Shown: positions 35,739-44,209 of the stretch, piece by piece
Layout of the letters: every line of letters begins with the position of its first letter
How positions within the stretch are numbered: the stretch's first letter is position 1
Notes under the pieces: model-generated
Databases searched by the model: none
Told to the model about the DNA's origin: nothing
Seen by the model: only the letters and a program-made list of their open reading frames with translations
Program-made: the position numbers and the translations under genes
DNA from: Shewanella schlegeliana
GTDB lineage: Bacteria > Pseudomonadota > Gammaproteobacteria > Enterobacterales > Shewanellaceae
Reading direction: 5' to 3'
Length of the DNA: 64,000 nucleotides
NCBI RefSeq assembly: GCF_016765635.1
Contig: NZ_JAESVD010000001.1
Coordinates: 62,001-126,000, forward strand

Positions 35739-36203
35739 AACGTGGCTTCGCCACTTCGGGGACGCTGCGCTTCTAGGTTAAAACAAAGACGGTACAAGCT
35801 GAGACGGAAAAGCAGAACGGCCTGTGGCCTACGGTTGACGGAACGTTCGCAGGCTCACTTACGGAACGCTTCGCTGACGGTTGGGAGCTACGAAGGGCGC
35901 TGCGCTTGTAGGTTAAAGCAAAGGCGGTACAAGCTGAGACGGAAAAGTGGAACGGCCTGTGGCCTTAGAGTTGACGGAACGTTCGCAGGCTCACTTACGG
36001 AACGCTTTGCTGACGGTTGGGAGCTAAGAAGGACGCTGCGCTTCTAGGTTAAAACAAAGACGGATAAGCAAAAGCTGGGAGAGCAAGAAAGATTAAGGGC
36101 AGTGCTGTTTTGCTTTTGATTTCCCTAGCAGGCCGGAGGCCGCCCTCGAAGCGGAGCGTCCTAGGTCCTAGAACCTTGTTTATTCAGTGAGCTTGCGAAC
36201 GCT
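35706..36203. repeat. Mosaic intergenic element with 135-base tandem duplication
   Basis: The array begins inside the 3' end of rmlC and ends at the stop codon of the convergent TagF-like gene. A unit of about 135 bases is tandemly repeated: the word GGTTAAA recurs at 35776, 35911 and 36047. Each unit carries GGTACAAGCTGAGACGG, AACGGCCTGTGGCC, GGAACGTTCGCAGGCTCACT and a GCTTCGC or GCTTTGC word. The right end has the conserved TTTTGATTTCCCTAGCAGG tail and CGAAGCGGAGCGTCCTAGG. Confidence 0.85.
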
Positions 36204-37481
36204 CTAGGATCTATCGCCTATTCTTGCCTCTAAAGCTGTAAACGCGTTTGGTGTATCCTGTCCCCAAAATAGCTCAGTTACTGCTTGGTAATTGTTTATA
36301 TCGCTATTTCTATAATCTTCATTGTTACTCTCTATCTCCTTAATCTCCTTATGTTTTTGCTCGGTTATAGCCTCTGGGGCTAATTGCTCTAATAACTCTT
36401 CAAAGTTTGTGCATTTAGGCGCAATATCTGGGAGCTTTGCGGCGTATTCGTACATATCTCGGCAATCTTGTTGGTAATGCGCCTCATCGAAGCGGTAGAA
36501 ACAGATAGGCGTTTTTAGTGGCAGAGCATCAATAAACAGTGAGGAATAGTCGGTGATAAGTAGATCGACATCTTGCAAGAAGCCATATACATCTTCAAAT
36601 TGAGAGATATTGATTATATTGGCATAACTGGTAAGTTCATCTGCCAAGCTTGCTTCATTTGGGTGTAGCCTTAATAGAAATAGCTGGTTTTTGGCAACTA
36701 AATGAGCTGACAATCGTTGCCAGTCAAAAGCGCTATTGTATGGGTTAGCCTGCTTGTGGCTATCGCGCCATGAGGGAGCATACAAAATGATGCTAGGCTG
36801 AACAGCTTGAAGCTGATGAGCATTTGGGCCTGTACTCTGAACTGTACTTTCACTGATTTTTTTGCGTTGACTTGGGTGAAGCTGGTAGTAATCGGTTCTT
36901 GGATTGGTTGCGCGTATAAGCTGTGAACTATTAAGCCTAAATGCGCTGCTAAACAGAGAGTCGATAAGTGGGCTTGGGCTTAGCATTAAATCGGGAGTGA
37001 TGCGTTGCTGGTGGGCGAATAGCCATTGCTTATATAACGCTAAGCTTCCTTTTGGGTTAAACACGTGCGCCAGAGGCCCTGCGTTAATGTCGAACTCAAT
37101 TTTTTTCATCGGCAATCCATGCCATAGATTCACCTTCAGCGCACCATTTGCAAGCCACTGATTAATATCGCCGATATAACTATTATAGAAGTAGTATTTG
37201 GCGGTTAGGGCGTGAAAAATCCCCTTCATCGACCAGCGATAATAAACCTCCAAGTTTTGACTCTGTAGCTGTTTAATCACATCTTGATTGCCGCTAATCC
37301 AGATACAACGGATAAATTTTGTTTGCTGCCAATGTAAATACAAGTATTTACTGTTGTCGCAAAACCTTTCCTTGTAGCTACCAAACAGTGCCTTGTTTGA
37401 GCTGCGCGGGGAGAGAGCCGAGAGTGTAAATATCAGCTTTCTGATAATCGCCTTTATCCAGTCAAAAATAGCGTGCTGCAT
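36204..37481 (-). CDS. CDP-glycerol:glycerophosphotransferase family protein (TagB/TagF-like)
   Basis: This 425-residue protein carries the Glyphos_transf core: NLWHGLPMKKIEFD near residues 118-131, ILYAPSWRDSHK near 230-241, FLLRLHPNEA near 268-277, LLITDYSSLFIDALPLKTP near 307-325 and a final DMYEYAA. Enzymes of this family transfer glycerol- or ribitol-phosphate from CDP-activated donors, as in teichoic acids and some Gram-negative capsules. The adjacent tagD gene supplies CDP-glycerol; the two overlap by one base (TAATG). It is probably the last gene of the leftward locus. Its TAG stop lies in the bordering repeat word GGATCTATCG (read on the + strand). Confidence 0.88.
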   Translation of the reverse strand: MQHAIFDWIKAIIRKLIFTLSALSPRSSNKALFGSYKERFCDNSKYLYLHWQQTKFIRCIWISGNQDVIKQLQSQNLEVYYRWSMKGIFHALTAKYYFYNSYIGDINQWLANGALKVNLWHGLPMKKIEFDINAGPLAHVFNPKGSLALYKQWLFAHQQRITPDLMLSPSPLIDSLFSSAFRLNSSQLIRATNPRTDYYQLHPSQRKKISESTVQSTGPNAHQLQAVQPSIILYAPSWRDSHKQANPYNSAFDWQRLSAHLVAKNQLFLLRLHPNEASLADELTSYANIINISQFEDVYGFLQDVDLLITDYSSLFIDALPLKTPICFYRFDEAHYQQDCRDMYEYAAKLPDIAPKCTNFEELLEQLAPEAITEQKHKEIKEIESNNEDYRNSDINNYQAVTELFWGQDTPNAFTALEARIGDRS

Positions 37482-37933
37482 TACTTATTTATCTTCTTGG
37501 TCAATACTGAACGATTTGCGCTAGGGTCATTGCTAGCACCTGCCTTGGGGTGTGCTAAATTACTCTTGATCTCGGTGGTCGAGATCTCGCCGGTTCTATC
37601 TAAATAGATAACCTCACACAGGATAGAGAGTTCGTCAAATTCGCCTTTCCAATCATCTCCCATACCAAAGATACTGACATCATATTTGCAGATATCCTTC
37701 GCCTTTTGATTCCAGTGGGTCTCAGGCACAACCATGTCTACGTATTTGCAGGCTTCAACAATTTCAGCCCGTTGAAAGTAGCTAAAAAATGCTGCCTTGC
37801 CCTTCAAGGCATTAAACTCATCGGTCGATACCGCAACAATCAGTTTGTCGCCTAGGGCTTTTAAGCGCTTAAATAAGCGTACATGGCCGTAGTGAAACAG
37901 ATCGAACGTACCATAGGTGATAATTGTTTTCAT
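37481..37933 (-). CDS. tagD: Glycerol-3-phosphate cytidylyltransferase TagD
   Basis: Makes CDP-glycerol from CTP and glycerol-3-phosphate. The 150-residue protein has the nucleotidyltransferase HxGH motif in YGTFDLFHYGHVRLFKR (residues 7-23), the ALKGKAAFFSYFQRAEIVEA segment, FGMGDDWKGEFDEL, and the family signature RTGEISTTEIKS near residue 120. The C-terminus is about 20 residues longer than the Bacillus enzyme. Placed directly before the TagF-like transferase, it indicates glycerol-phosphate substitution or backbone in the polymer. Confidence 0.92.
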   Translation of the reverse strand: MKTIITYGTFDLFHYGHVRLFKRLKALGDKLIVAVSTDEFNALKGKAAFFSYFQRAEIVEACKYVDMVVPETHWNQKAKDICKYDVSIFGMGDDWKGEFDELSILCEVIYLDRTGEISTTEIKSNLAHPKAGASNDPSANRSVLTKKINK

Positions 37934-37985
37934 AATTACTCTCCTCTAAAGGAACTTGCTGAATGTCGCTAAGGCATGGGGCTTC

Positions 37986-39443
37986 CTAATCTCTTGTTAA
38001 CTCTGAATGTGTTTGTATCTGTTGATGTTTAGCGTAACTAAATGATTGCTTGATGAGCTTGCAATACCTGCTCTTTTGCTTTGATAGTATGAACTCGGTT
38101 TCGATTAGTGTTTTTTCCTCGTCGGGAACACTAAAAGGCAGTAGTTGCAATGGCCCGTAAAGTCCGTATTCGCTACTGGTTAATTGCTGTTGCTTTAAAA
38201 ATGGCGTGCGCCCAAACAGCTTTAGTTGCCCTGTTATTACGAGGTAGAGCTGAGGTAGTCTGCTAATAAAGAGCGGCTTAAGATCCCAGCGCCAGCAGGA
38301 GTAGACTCTGTTATTTAGCTCAACGCTCTCTTTTATCCGCCAGCTTTTACTCGAGCCGGTCAGGCTTATAAGCAGCAGGGCGGGGGATAGCAGCAGACCT
38401 AGCATAAACAGAAACAAAGCACATAATCTATCTAGTTTCTTTACTCTGTTATTTGACGATTCGTTATGGTTTCTCGCTATGATACTGTCATCGTTAAGCT
38501 TGATAGCCGCGCCACTTTGTGGCGTTAACAACATGTCTTTGCAGATAATCGCACTGCTCACGTTAAGCCCTTGGCCAACGTAAGAGTCATCTAAAATAAT
38601 GCAATTTTTTAGGCTGCATTTAGCCTCAATAAGGCAGTTCTTACCCACAATCACGCTTTGCTGCATGTTAACGCTTTCATCTATCCAGCTGTTGTCGCCA
38701 ATGACTCCCCAAGCATTTTGCATTCTTAGTTGTCCGGTCTTGGTTTTGCTGCCGATATAGAAGCCGTTGGCTTCATCTGCGCTACTGCAGTAGCGGCCTT
38801 TTGGGGTGGCACCGACGATTTTTTTCAGTGCCATGGCTTGATTGGCCTGCATATACTCATCGAGTGAGTTGAGCATAAAACAGTCGCCATGCAGCACCTG
38901 TGTCACTGTGTTACCCATACTGCTATTTCTAATTTTCTCTTGAATCTGGTCTTGATGCTGAGCATGGTCATTAGATAGAGGCCAGTTGAGCTCCTCTGTA
39001 TGCTTTATGGCGGCGGGTAGCATCATCAAACCCGCATTTTGGTTGTCGAGTTTTGCAATAACAAAGCTTTGGCTCATCTGTTTGCTAAATTGTAGAAATG
39101 AGTTGATACAAGGGCTTCTGAGCATGTCACCGCGGGCAAGCAAGACAGACTCTGTTTTATCCAGTGACAGCCTTGGGATGATTTTGGAGACATCCTCCTG
39201 CTCTTTACTCAGAAAGTAGTCGACCTCTAACCCCCAAAGCTCGCCCTTACCAACCAAGGCTTTTATTTCGTTAACCTGGGGGGAGACAACAAGCTTTACT
39301 CGTTTCACTCCCGCCTCGGCAAGATCTTCTAATGTGTACTCGATAACGCTCTTATTACTGATCGGTAATAGGGCCGGGCAATAATAATTATTCAGTGGTG
39401 CCAGCTCACTGCCATTCCGGTTTGCAAAAATAATTGCTTGCAT
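37986..39443 (-). CDS. Fusion of degenerate nucleotidyltransferase, beta-helix and sugar-transferase-like domains
   Basis: The protein has 485 residues from ATG 39443, chosen because AAGGAG lies 6 bases upstream. The frame opens 10 codons earlier but overlaps the upstream gene. Residues 1-215 resemble NTP_transferase pyrophosphorylases (LLPISNKSVIEYTLEDL), but the nucleotide-binding GGxGTR loop is replaced by NRNGSELAPL and the PKP lysine is missing. Residues about 245-320 form a left-handed beta-helix-like region (WIDESVNMQQSVIVGKNCLIE). A membrane segment follows near 338-361, then SRLPQLYLVITGQLKLFGR near 394-412, which mirrors the phosphoglycosyltransferase motif DELPQL but lacks the catalytic Asp-Glu pair. 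It is probably a non-enzymatic partner of the neighbouring transferase. Function unknown. Confidence 0.7.
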   Translation of the reverse strand: MQAIIFANRNGSELAPLNNYYCPALLPISNKSVIEYTLEDLAEAGVKRVKLVVSPQVNEIKALVGKGELWGLEVDYFLSKEQEDVSKIIPRLSLDKTESVLLARGDMLRSPCINSFLQFSKQMSQSFVIAKLDNQNAGLMMLPAAIKHTEELNWPLSNDHAQHQDQIQEKIRNSSMGNTVTQVLHGDCFMLNSLDEYMQANQAMALKKIVGATPKGRYCSSADEANGFYIGSKTKTGQLRMQNAWGVIGDNSWIDESVNMQQSVIVGKNCLIEAKCSLKNCIILDDSYVGQGLNVSSAIICKDMLLTPQSGAAIKLNDDSIIARNHNESSNNRVKKLDRLCALFLFMLGLLLSPALLLISLTGSSKSWRIKESVELNNRVYSCWRWDLKPLFISRLPQLYLVITGQLKLFGRTPFLKQQQLTSSEYGLYGPLQLLPFSVPDEEKTLIETEFILSKQKSRYCKLIKQSFSYAKHQQIQTHSELTRD

Positions 39444-39453
39444 ATGCAACTCC

Positions 39454-41619
39454 TTAATACGCGCCACGGGCAAGAATAACAGCGGGGATCGTTTTCAGCA
39501 GTAACAGCAGATCAGCGCTAAACGACTGTTGATAGATATAATCTATGTCGAGCTCAACCTGTTGCTCGAATGGGATTGTTGAACGGCCAGAGACTTGCCA
39601 AATACAGGTGATCCCTGGCTTTATCATCAAGCGGTTTCTATGGTGCAACTTGTACTGCTTTACCTCGCTAACCAGTGCTGGGCGGGGGCCGACTAACGAC
39701 ATGTCACCTTTAAGTACATTCCATAGCTGGGGCAACTCATCGATTGAGGTCTTACGGATCACGCGTCCAACTAAGGTGATCCTTGGATCATTCTTTATCT
39801 TAAAAATAATGCCGCCATCCATTTCGTTGCTTTGGTTTAGTGTCGCCAGCCTTTGCTCTGCATCTTGGTACATAGAGCGAAACTTCCACATGGTAAATGG
39901 CTGGTTATTCAGTCCCGCTCTAGGCTGACTAAATAGCACTGCGCCTTTAGACTCACTGCGAATAAGGAGTGCGATGCAGATTAAAAACGGTGATAGCAGG
40001 ACGAGCAGACTGGCTGAAACCAAGATATCGAGTGAGCGCTTAGCGCTGCGACCGACATGCCGGTTTAGATTAAACACGGCACGGCGTAGGTTTGCGCGCT
40101 TAACATCAAATTGTGGCATTTTTTGGTTTTTACTGTTCGCCTTATTAAGCTCTGTTTGAAGCTGCTGCTTTGTTAGGTTCGTTCCCGAAGTTGCACTGGG
40201 CTTTCTATTTGTCCAAGATGTTTGTGGATGAGTGTGCAGCTTCTTTAGCTGACGGTTTTCCCGCCACACACGATATAAAAAGCTTGGATTGCCAATAATA
40301 TAGCGTTTCCACATTCTCTTAGGCTCTTGAAGTAAACGGTAACTCCATTCAAACCCTATCTGTCTTAGCCATAAGGGGGCGCGTTTAATGCGATTGGCAT
40401 AAAAATCAAAAAGGCCGCCGACGCCGATTCCAATCGAACAGGTCAGCTGCTGCTTATTAGCTGCAAGCCATAACTCTTGCTTTGGCGCACCCATTGCCAC
40501 GAGCAGAATATCGGCATTAGACTGGTTGATTGTGTCTATAACGCGTTGATTATCATCACTGTTTGACTCGCTATTGAAATAGCCTGAGTGACAGCCAGCA
40601 ATATTGAGTTTGGGATACCGCTGCTGCATGTTATTGGCTGCTGCCTTTGCAACACCTGAGCGACCACCTAATAAATAAATCGACAGATTATTTGCTGCGG
40701 CGAGCTTACACAGGCGTGGAAACATGTCGGTGCCATTGAGGTTATCTTGCAGCGCTTTCGCTTTACTGAGGCAGGCTAGTCGTACCCCAATGCCATCGGC
40801 AAAAATATGCTTAGTCTGCTGTAAACACTGACGATATGACTCGTCTTGAGTACTAATGTTGAGGCAGTCAGCATTAACAAAGGCATATTGCTGCATTGAT
40901 TGTGGCTTGCGCTGGCATTGCTGTAGCACTTCATTTAATAGTTGTGCCATAGTCCAGTTATCAAGTGTGATACCAAATACAGAGATCTGAGGGTTATTTC
41001 TACTGGGTTTGCTAAAAACGATGCGGGTGACAGTCAATACAATCACAAGTCTTAGTAGCGCGAGCAGGTAGCGGCCTAGGCTGCTATGAGCCTTATCAAG
41101 CGAGCGAGGAGCAGCCTCAAAACGTAGACCCGTTGCGGCGTTCATCTGTTCGATAGAGGTAAGACCTGGCTTAATGGGGTAGGTTTTCTTCGAGAATTTT
41201 GTTTTTTTTGCAGAATTAGCTAAGTTATCTGCACAGCTGTCAGCATGCTCATCTTGCTTTAACAATGCGAACTGCTGCTCTGTACCTAAAACGGAAAGCT
41301 CCCCGCTCAGCAGCTGGAATAATATCGGCAGCTTCTTAAACCATCCCGAGTAGGAGAACTGTTTTAAGCCTATGCTCTTATGGTTAATGCCGTGAATATA
41401 CACAGTTTCAAATGCACTGTTCTGACTGAAAGCGCTCTTAAGGTAGCCATACAACATAAACGGTGAACTCAGTAGTAACATCACTAAAGCGACGAAAGAA
41501 TCGAAACAGCGAATGCTGAAACGAGATTGGCCTAGGTGAGCACCTTGAGAAGTCGACTCGGGATTAGACTCAATTTTTAACTCTATTTTTGAGTCGGTAT
41601 TCAAGTTGGTATTGTCCAT
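39454..41619 (-). CDS. Three-domain fusion: pseudo-sugar-transferase, WecG/TagA glycosyltransferase, sugar-phosphate transferase
   Basis: This 721-residue protein combines three modules. Residues 36-165 look like a degenerate phosphoglycosyltransferase: membrane helix 40-60, WFKKLPILFQLLSGELSVLG at 93-112 in place of the DELPQL motif, and YPIKPGLTSIEQ. Residues 212-410 are a WecG/TagA/CpsF (GT26) domain with NADCLN, ADGIGVRLA near 274-282 and MGAPKQELWL near 376-385. Residues 524-721 are a complete WcaJ/WbaP-type transferase with membrane helix 535-553, KFRSMYQDAE, RKTSIDELPQLWNVLKGDMS near 622-641, LVGPRP and KPGITCIWQVSGRS. One polypeptide could therefore both load the first sugar on undecaprenyl phosphate and add the second. 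AGGGACTC precedes the ATG. Confidence 0.88.
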   Translation of the reverse strand: MDNTNLNTDSKIELKIESNPESTSQGAHLGQSRFSIRCFDSFVALVMLLLSSPFMLYGYLKSAFSQNSAFETVYIHGINHKSIGLKQFSYSGWFKKLPILFQLLSGELSVLGTEQQFALLKQDEHADSCADNLANSAKKTKFSKKTYPIKPGLTSIEQMNAATGLRFEAAPRSLDKAHSSLGRYLLALLRLVIVLTVTRIVFSKPSRNNPQISVFGITLDNWTMAQLLNEVLQQCQRKPQSMQQYAFVNADCLNISTQDESYRQCLQQTKHIFADGIGVRLACLSKAKALQDNLNGTDMFPRLCKLAAANNLSIYLLGGRSGVAKAAANNMQQRYPKLNIAGCHSGYFNSESNSDDNQRVIDTINQSNADILLVAMGAPKQELWLAANKQQLTCSIGIGVGGLFDFYANRIKRAPLWLRQIGFEWSYRLLQEPKRMWKRYIIGNPSFLYRVWRENRQLKKLHTHPQTSWTNRKPSATSGTNLTKQQLQTELNKANSKNQKMPQFDVKRANLRRAVFNLNRHVGRSAKRSLDILVSASLLVLLSPFLICIALLIRSESKGAVLFSQPRAGLNNQPFTMWKFRSMYQDAEQRLATLNQSNEMDGGIIFKIKNDPRITLVGRVIRKTSIDELPQLWNVLKGDMSLVGPRPALVSEVKQYKLHHRNRLMIKPGITCIWQVSGRSTIPFEQQVELDIDYIYQQSFSADLLLLLKTIPAVILARGAY

Positions 41620-41665
41620 TATTGAGTCCCTTCTAGCGTATAGTGTTAATACTTAATCTAGATCT

Positions 41666-41681
41666 TGCATATACTAGGCCA
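41666..41681 (-). promoter_or_regulatory. Weak sigma-54 promoter candidate before the fusion gene
   Basis: On the - strand the sequence is TGGCCT-N5-ATGCA, which keeps the invariant GG-N10-GC spacing but matches the flanking consensus poorly. It lies 47 bases upstream of the fusion gene start in a 183-base gap of the leftward locus. It could be an internal promoter of the locus or a chance match. Confidence 0.3.
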
Positions 41682-41802
41682 TAATTTATCTGTTTAATAT
41701 TCAACTGGTTACGTGATGAGTTGGGTTGCTAAACTTGAAGTGGTTAGGCCATTTGCATCTTGCAAGGCAGGCTGCAAATGGCTTAGGAGAGAGGAGTTGG
41801 GG

Positions 41803-42876
41803 TTACTTTAACAGTGCAGGGCTCACGCCATCTCGGTTGATCTTCGCGGCCTGAATACGCCCGAGTAAGCGTTGGGCCAGATTTTCGCAAAGCTTATAGA
41901 ATCTTAGTGGTAGTAGTTTCAATAGGTAGGCTGCCGCCATTGTTGCTAAGGTACGTCCGGTTTCCGCCTGAATGATTTCGGGGGCGGTTTTAAGGGCAAG
42001 GTGCAGGTATTTAACCGCCTCTTTTCCATCTTTATTTCGAATGGCTTGTCTCGCTATGTATCTGAGCTGGTAGGCTCGTGCTTTCTCCTCATGTTGTGCT
42101 AAGAGTTCGGGCGCATAGCCTTTGGCTTTATTGATCATATTTTCCCAAGAGGCATACTGCTTATTGAGATCCGCGGATAGTCCTAGATCATTTAAGCGGT
42201 AGAAGGTTAAGGGGGCAGGGATCCCCTCTATTTTCCAGTGGGTGGTGGTCACTATTCTTAGCCAGCATTCGATATCTTCAGATTGTCGAAAGTTTTCATC
42301 GAAGTAGCAGCTATGGGGTTGGCTCTTATTGAATGCTTGATAGCGAATATCCGTTAGGGTTTCACGACGAATAACAGGCGCAGAGCCATTACCTACAGGG
42401 TTGCGGCAGAGTAAGTCTTTTGCCTGAATATTGCTGAGTTGAGGCATTTGATAGACATTAATCTTTTGGCCTTGATAGTCCATAAACAGCGAGCGTGAAA
42501 AGCTAATTCCCACTTCGGGGGCATTGTCGAGATGGGTGATGTGTTGCTCAAGCTTTTCGCTGTGCCACATGTCGTCTGAATCGATAAATGCCACGTATTG
42601 CCCTGTGGCGTGGCGAATACCTGTATTTCGCGCTGCTGCGAGACCTTGGTTATATTCGTGTTCAATAATTTTGATTCTAGGATCATTAAATCGTTTGCAG
42701 ATAGCCAAGCTGTTATCCGGTGAGCAATCATTAATGAGCAGCAACTCAAAGTGGCTAAAGCTCTGAGCGAGCACTGAGTTAATCGCATCTTCAACAAAAG
42801 CCTCAACATTATAGATAGGCATCACCACCGAAACCTTTAACGGTGTAGTTTTTTGCTTGGTGAAATTAGCAGTCAT
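41803..42876 (-). CDS. Glycosyltransferase family 2
   Basis: This 357-residue protein has a GT-A domain: KVSVVMPIYNVEAFVEDAI near residues 13-31, HFELLLINDCSPDNSL, HEYNQGLAAARNTGI and YVAFIDSDDMWHSEKLE near 92-108, in which DSDD is the metal/nucleotide-binding motif. The C-terminal 100 residues are helical and basic (LLKLLPLRFYK), possibly for membrane association. It overlaps the upstream flippase gene by 11 bases. It probably builds the repeat of the second polysaccharide; the sugar is not predictable. Confidence 0.9.
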   Translation of the reverse strand: MTANFTKQKTTPLKVSVVMPIYNVEAFVEDAINSVLAQSFSHFELLLINDCSPDNSLAICKRFNDPRIKIIEHEYNQGLAAARNTGIRHATGQYVAFIDSDDMWHSEKLEQHITHLDNAPEVGISFSRSLFMDYQGQKINVYQMPQLSNIQAKDLLCRNPVGNGSAPVIRRETLTDIRYQAFNKSQPHSCYFDENFRQSEDIECWLRIVTTTHWKIEGIPAPLTFYRLNDLGLSADLNKQYASWENMINKAKGYAPELLAQHEEKARAYQLRYIARQAIRNKDGKEAVKYLHLALKTAPEIIQAETGRTLATMAAAYLLKLLPLRFYKLCENLAQRLLGRIQAAKINRDGVSPALLK

Positions 42877-44209
42877 AAAATGCCTCCGAGCGACAGTGAG
42901 AGGTGTTGGTTATCGGTTGAGTTAGCTTTAAATAGAGGGTGAAACTTGGCATTACCAAAAGATGTGACAGTAAGATCCCTAATGCTACGCCTTGCAGTCC
43001 CCATAGGCTCGACAGTGCAATCGTGACGGCTAAGATAGCAGTGAATGCGCCGTTATATAACAGGTTAAGCTGACCTCTACCTGAACTAATTAAATACTGA
43101 CTGGCGGCTTCACCCAGAGGCCTAACTAAACCGCTTAGGCAAAGTAGAATGAAGATAGGAAGGGCTCCAGCATCTAACCATTTCTGGCCGTAGACCCAAG
43201 GGACATACAGCGGTGCTAATAGGGCTTGCAAGCTGATAATCGGCAGCGTCAGTAGCATGATGAACTTAAGGGATTGAAAGTATTTTTGTTCTACTGTCAG
43301 CTGTTTGGGATCTGTTTCTTTACCTTTTTGACAAAGGTAGGAGTAAAGCGCGGTGCCATAGCTTTGCACTAGTCCTAAGCTAATCCCTAAACTGGCATTG
43401 AAGGCAAAGAAGTAGACTCCCAACGCCTCGATGCCGAGAAAATAGCCGACTAAGATGTAATCAATATTTTGTCTTAACGCGATAGCGAGATCTCCAAGTC
43501 CAACTTGTAGGCCGAACTTAAGTATCGCTTTGGAGTTTGCAGGTAATAGTTGCCATCGAGGTTCTGAGGCGGGGGAAGCTAAAGTCTCCGGCAAGGGATT
43601 GTGATATCTATGAACCCCAATCCATATAAATACCACAATGATTTTGGGCAAAATGATGGCCCAAATCCCAAGCCCGAGTAAAGCGAAACTACCAGTGAGT
43701 ATTGCATCAAATACCGTCTGCCACAGTACAGCCCTACCTACGACTCGCATTCGGTTTAAGCGTAGATTGATAGCGGCGTAGAGCATGCCAAAAGGCAGCA
43801 GTAAATAGCTTGTTGCCATGAGTATCATGGGAAGAATTAGCTGCAAGTCATCATAGTAGATTGCAAGCGGCCAGCTGAGTAAGCTCATGGCAACGAAGGC
43901 GGTGATAGCGGCTAACCAGTTAACTCGGTTAGCCGCAGATAGAGAGTGTTTAAGTTGGCTATCATCCATTTTTATCAATGCAGCGCTAGAGATGCGGCGG
44001 GTTGGTGTACAGATAAGCTCAAAGCAGGTCAGTATGATGGCAACCTGACCGAAAATTTCGGGGGTGAGTAATCGCGCAATGATAATGCTGGAACCGAGGC
44101 GAACGATGCGACCAAGCACTTGAGCCGATCCTAGCCAGAATAAACCTTTGGCCAGTGCCCCGTTTAACACTGTCGATAGAGAGCTTTGGTAGGTCGATTC
44201 ACTTTGCAT
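42866..44209 (-). CDS. Polysaccharide flippase (Wzx/MOP family)
   Basis: This 447-residue protein of the lipid-linked oligosaccharide flippase superfamily has about 12-14 helices, starting LSTVLNGALAKGLFWLGSAQVLGRIVR in pieces, then LLTPEIFGQVAIIL near 45-58 and QNIDYILVGYFLGIEALGVYFFAF near 245-268. This pattern is typical of the lipopolysaccharide/EPS exporter branch (WzxC-like). The frame extends upstream from a TTG, but AGGTG and the family N-terminus support ATG 44209. It is downstream of the large repeat array in the leftward locus, so any transcript from the STAS promoter must cross about 1 kb of repeats to reach it, or it uses its own promoter. Confidence 0.88.
   Translation of the reverse strand: MQSESTYQSSLSTVLNGALAKGLFWLGSAQVLGRIVRLGSSIIIARLLTPEIFGQVAIILTCFELICTPTRRISSAALIKMDDSQLKHSLSAANRVNWLAAITAFVAMSLLSWPLAIYYDDLQLILPMILMATSYLLLPFGMLYAAINLRLNRMRVVGRAVLWQTVFDAILTGSFALLGLGIWAIILPKIIVVFIWIGVHRYHNPLPETLASPASEPRWQLLPANSKAILKFGLQVGLGDLAIALRQNIDYILVGYFLGIEALGVYFFAFNASLGISLGLVQSYGTALYSYLCQKGKETDPKQLTVEQKYFQSLKFIMLLTLPIISLQALLAPLYVPWVYGQKWLDAGALPIFILLCLSGLVRPLGEAASQYLISSGRGQLNLLYNGAFTAILAVTIALSSLWGLQGVALGILLSHLLVMPSFTLYLKLTQPITNTSHCRSEAFYDC

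Noticed and set aside
35742-36047. 101-codon open frame encoding a repeated Arg-rich peptide after rmlC
   Set aside because: It lies wholly within the tandem mosaic repeat, has no ribosome-binding site, and its internal repetition only reflects the 135-base DNA period.
42393-42809. 138-codon frame overlapping the GT2 gene on the same strand
   Set aside because: It is an out-of-frame reading of the conserved GT2 domain.
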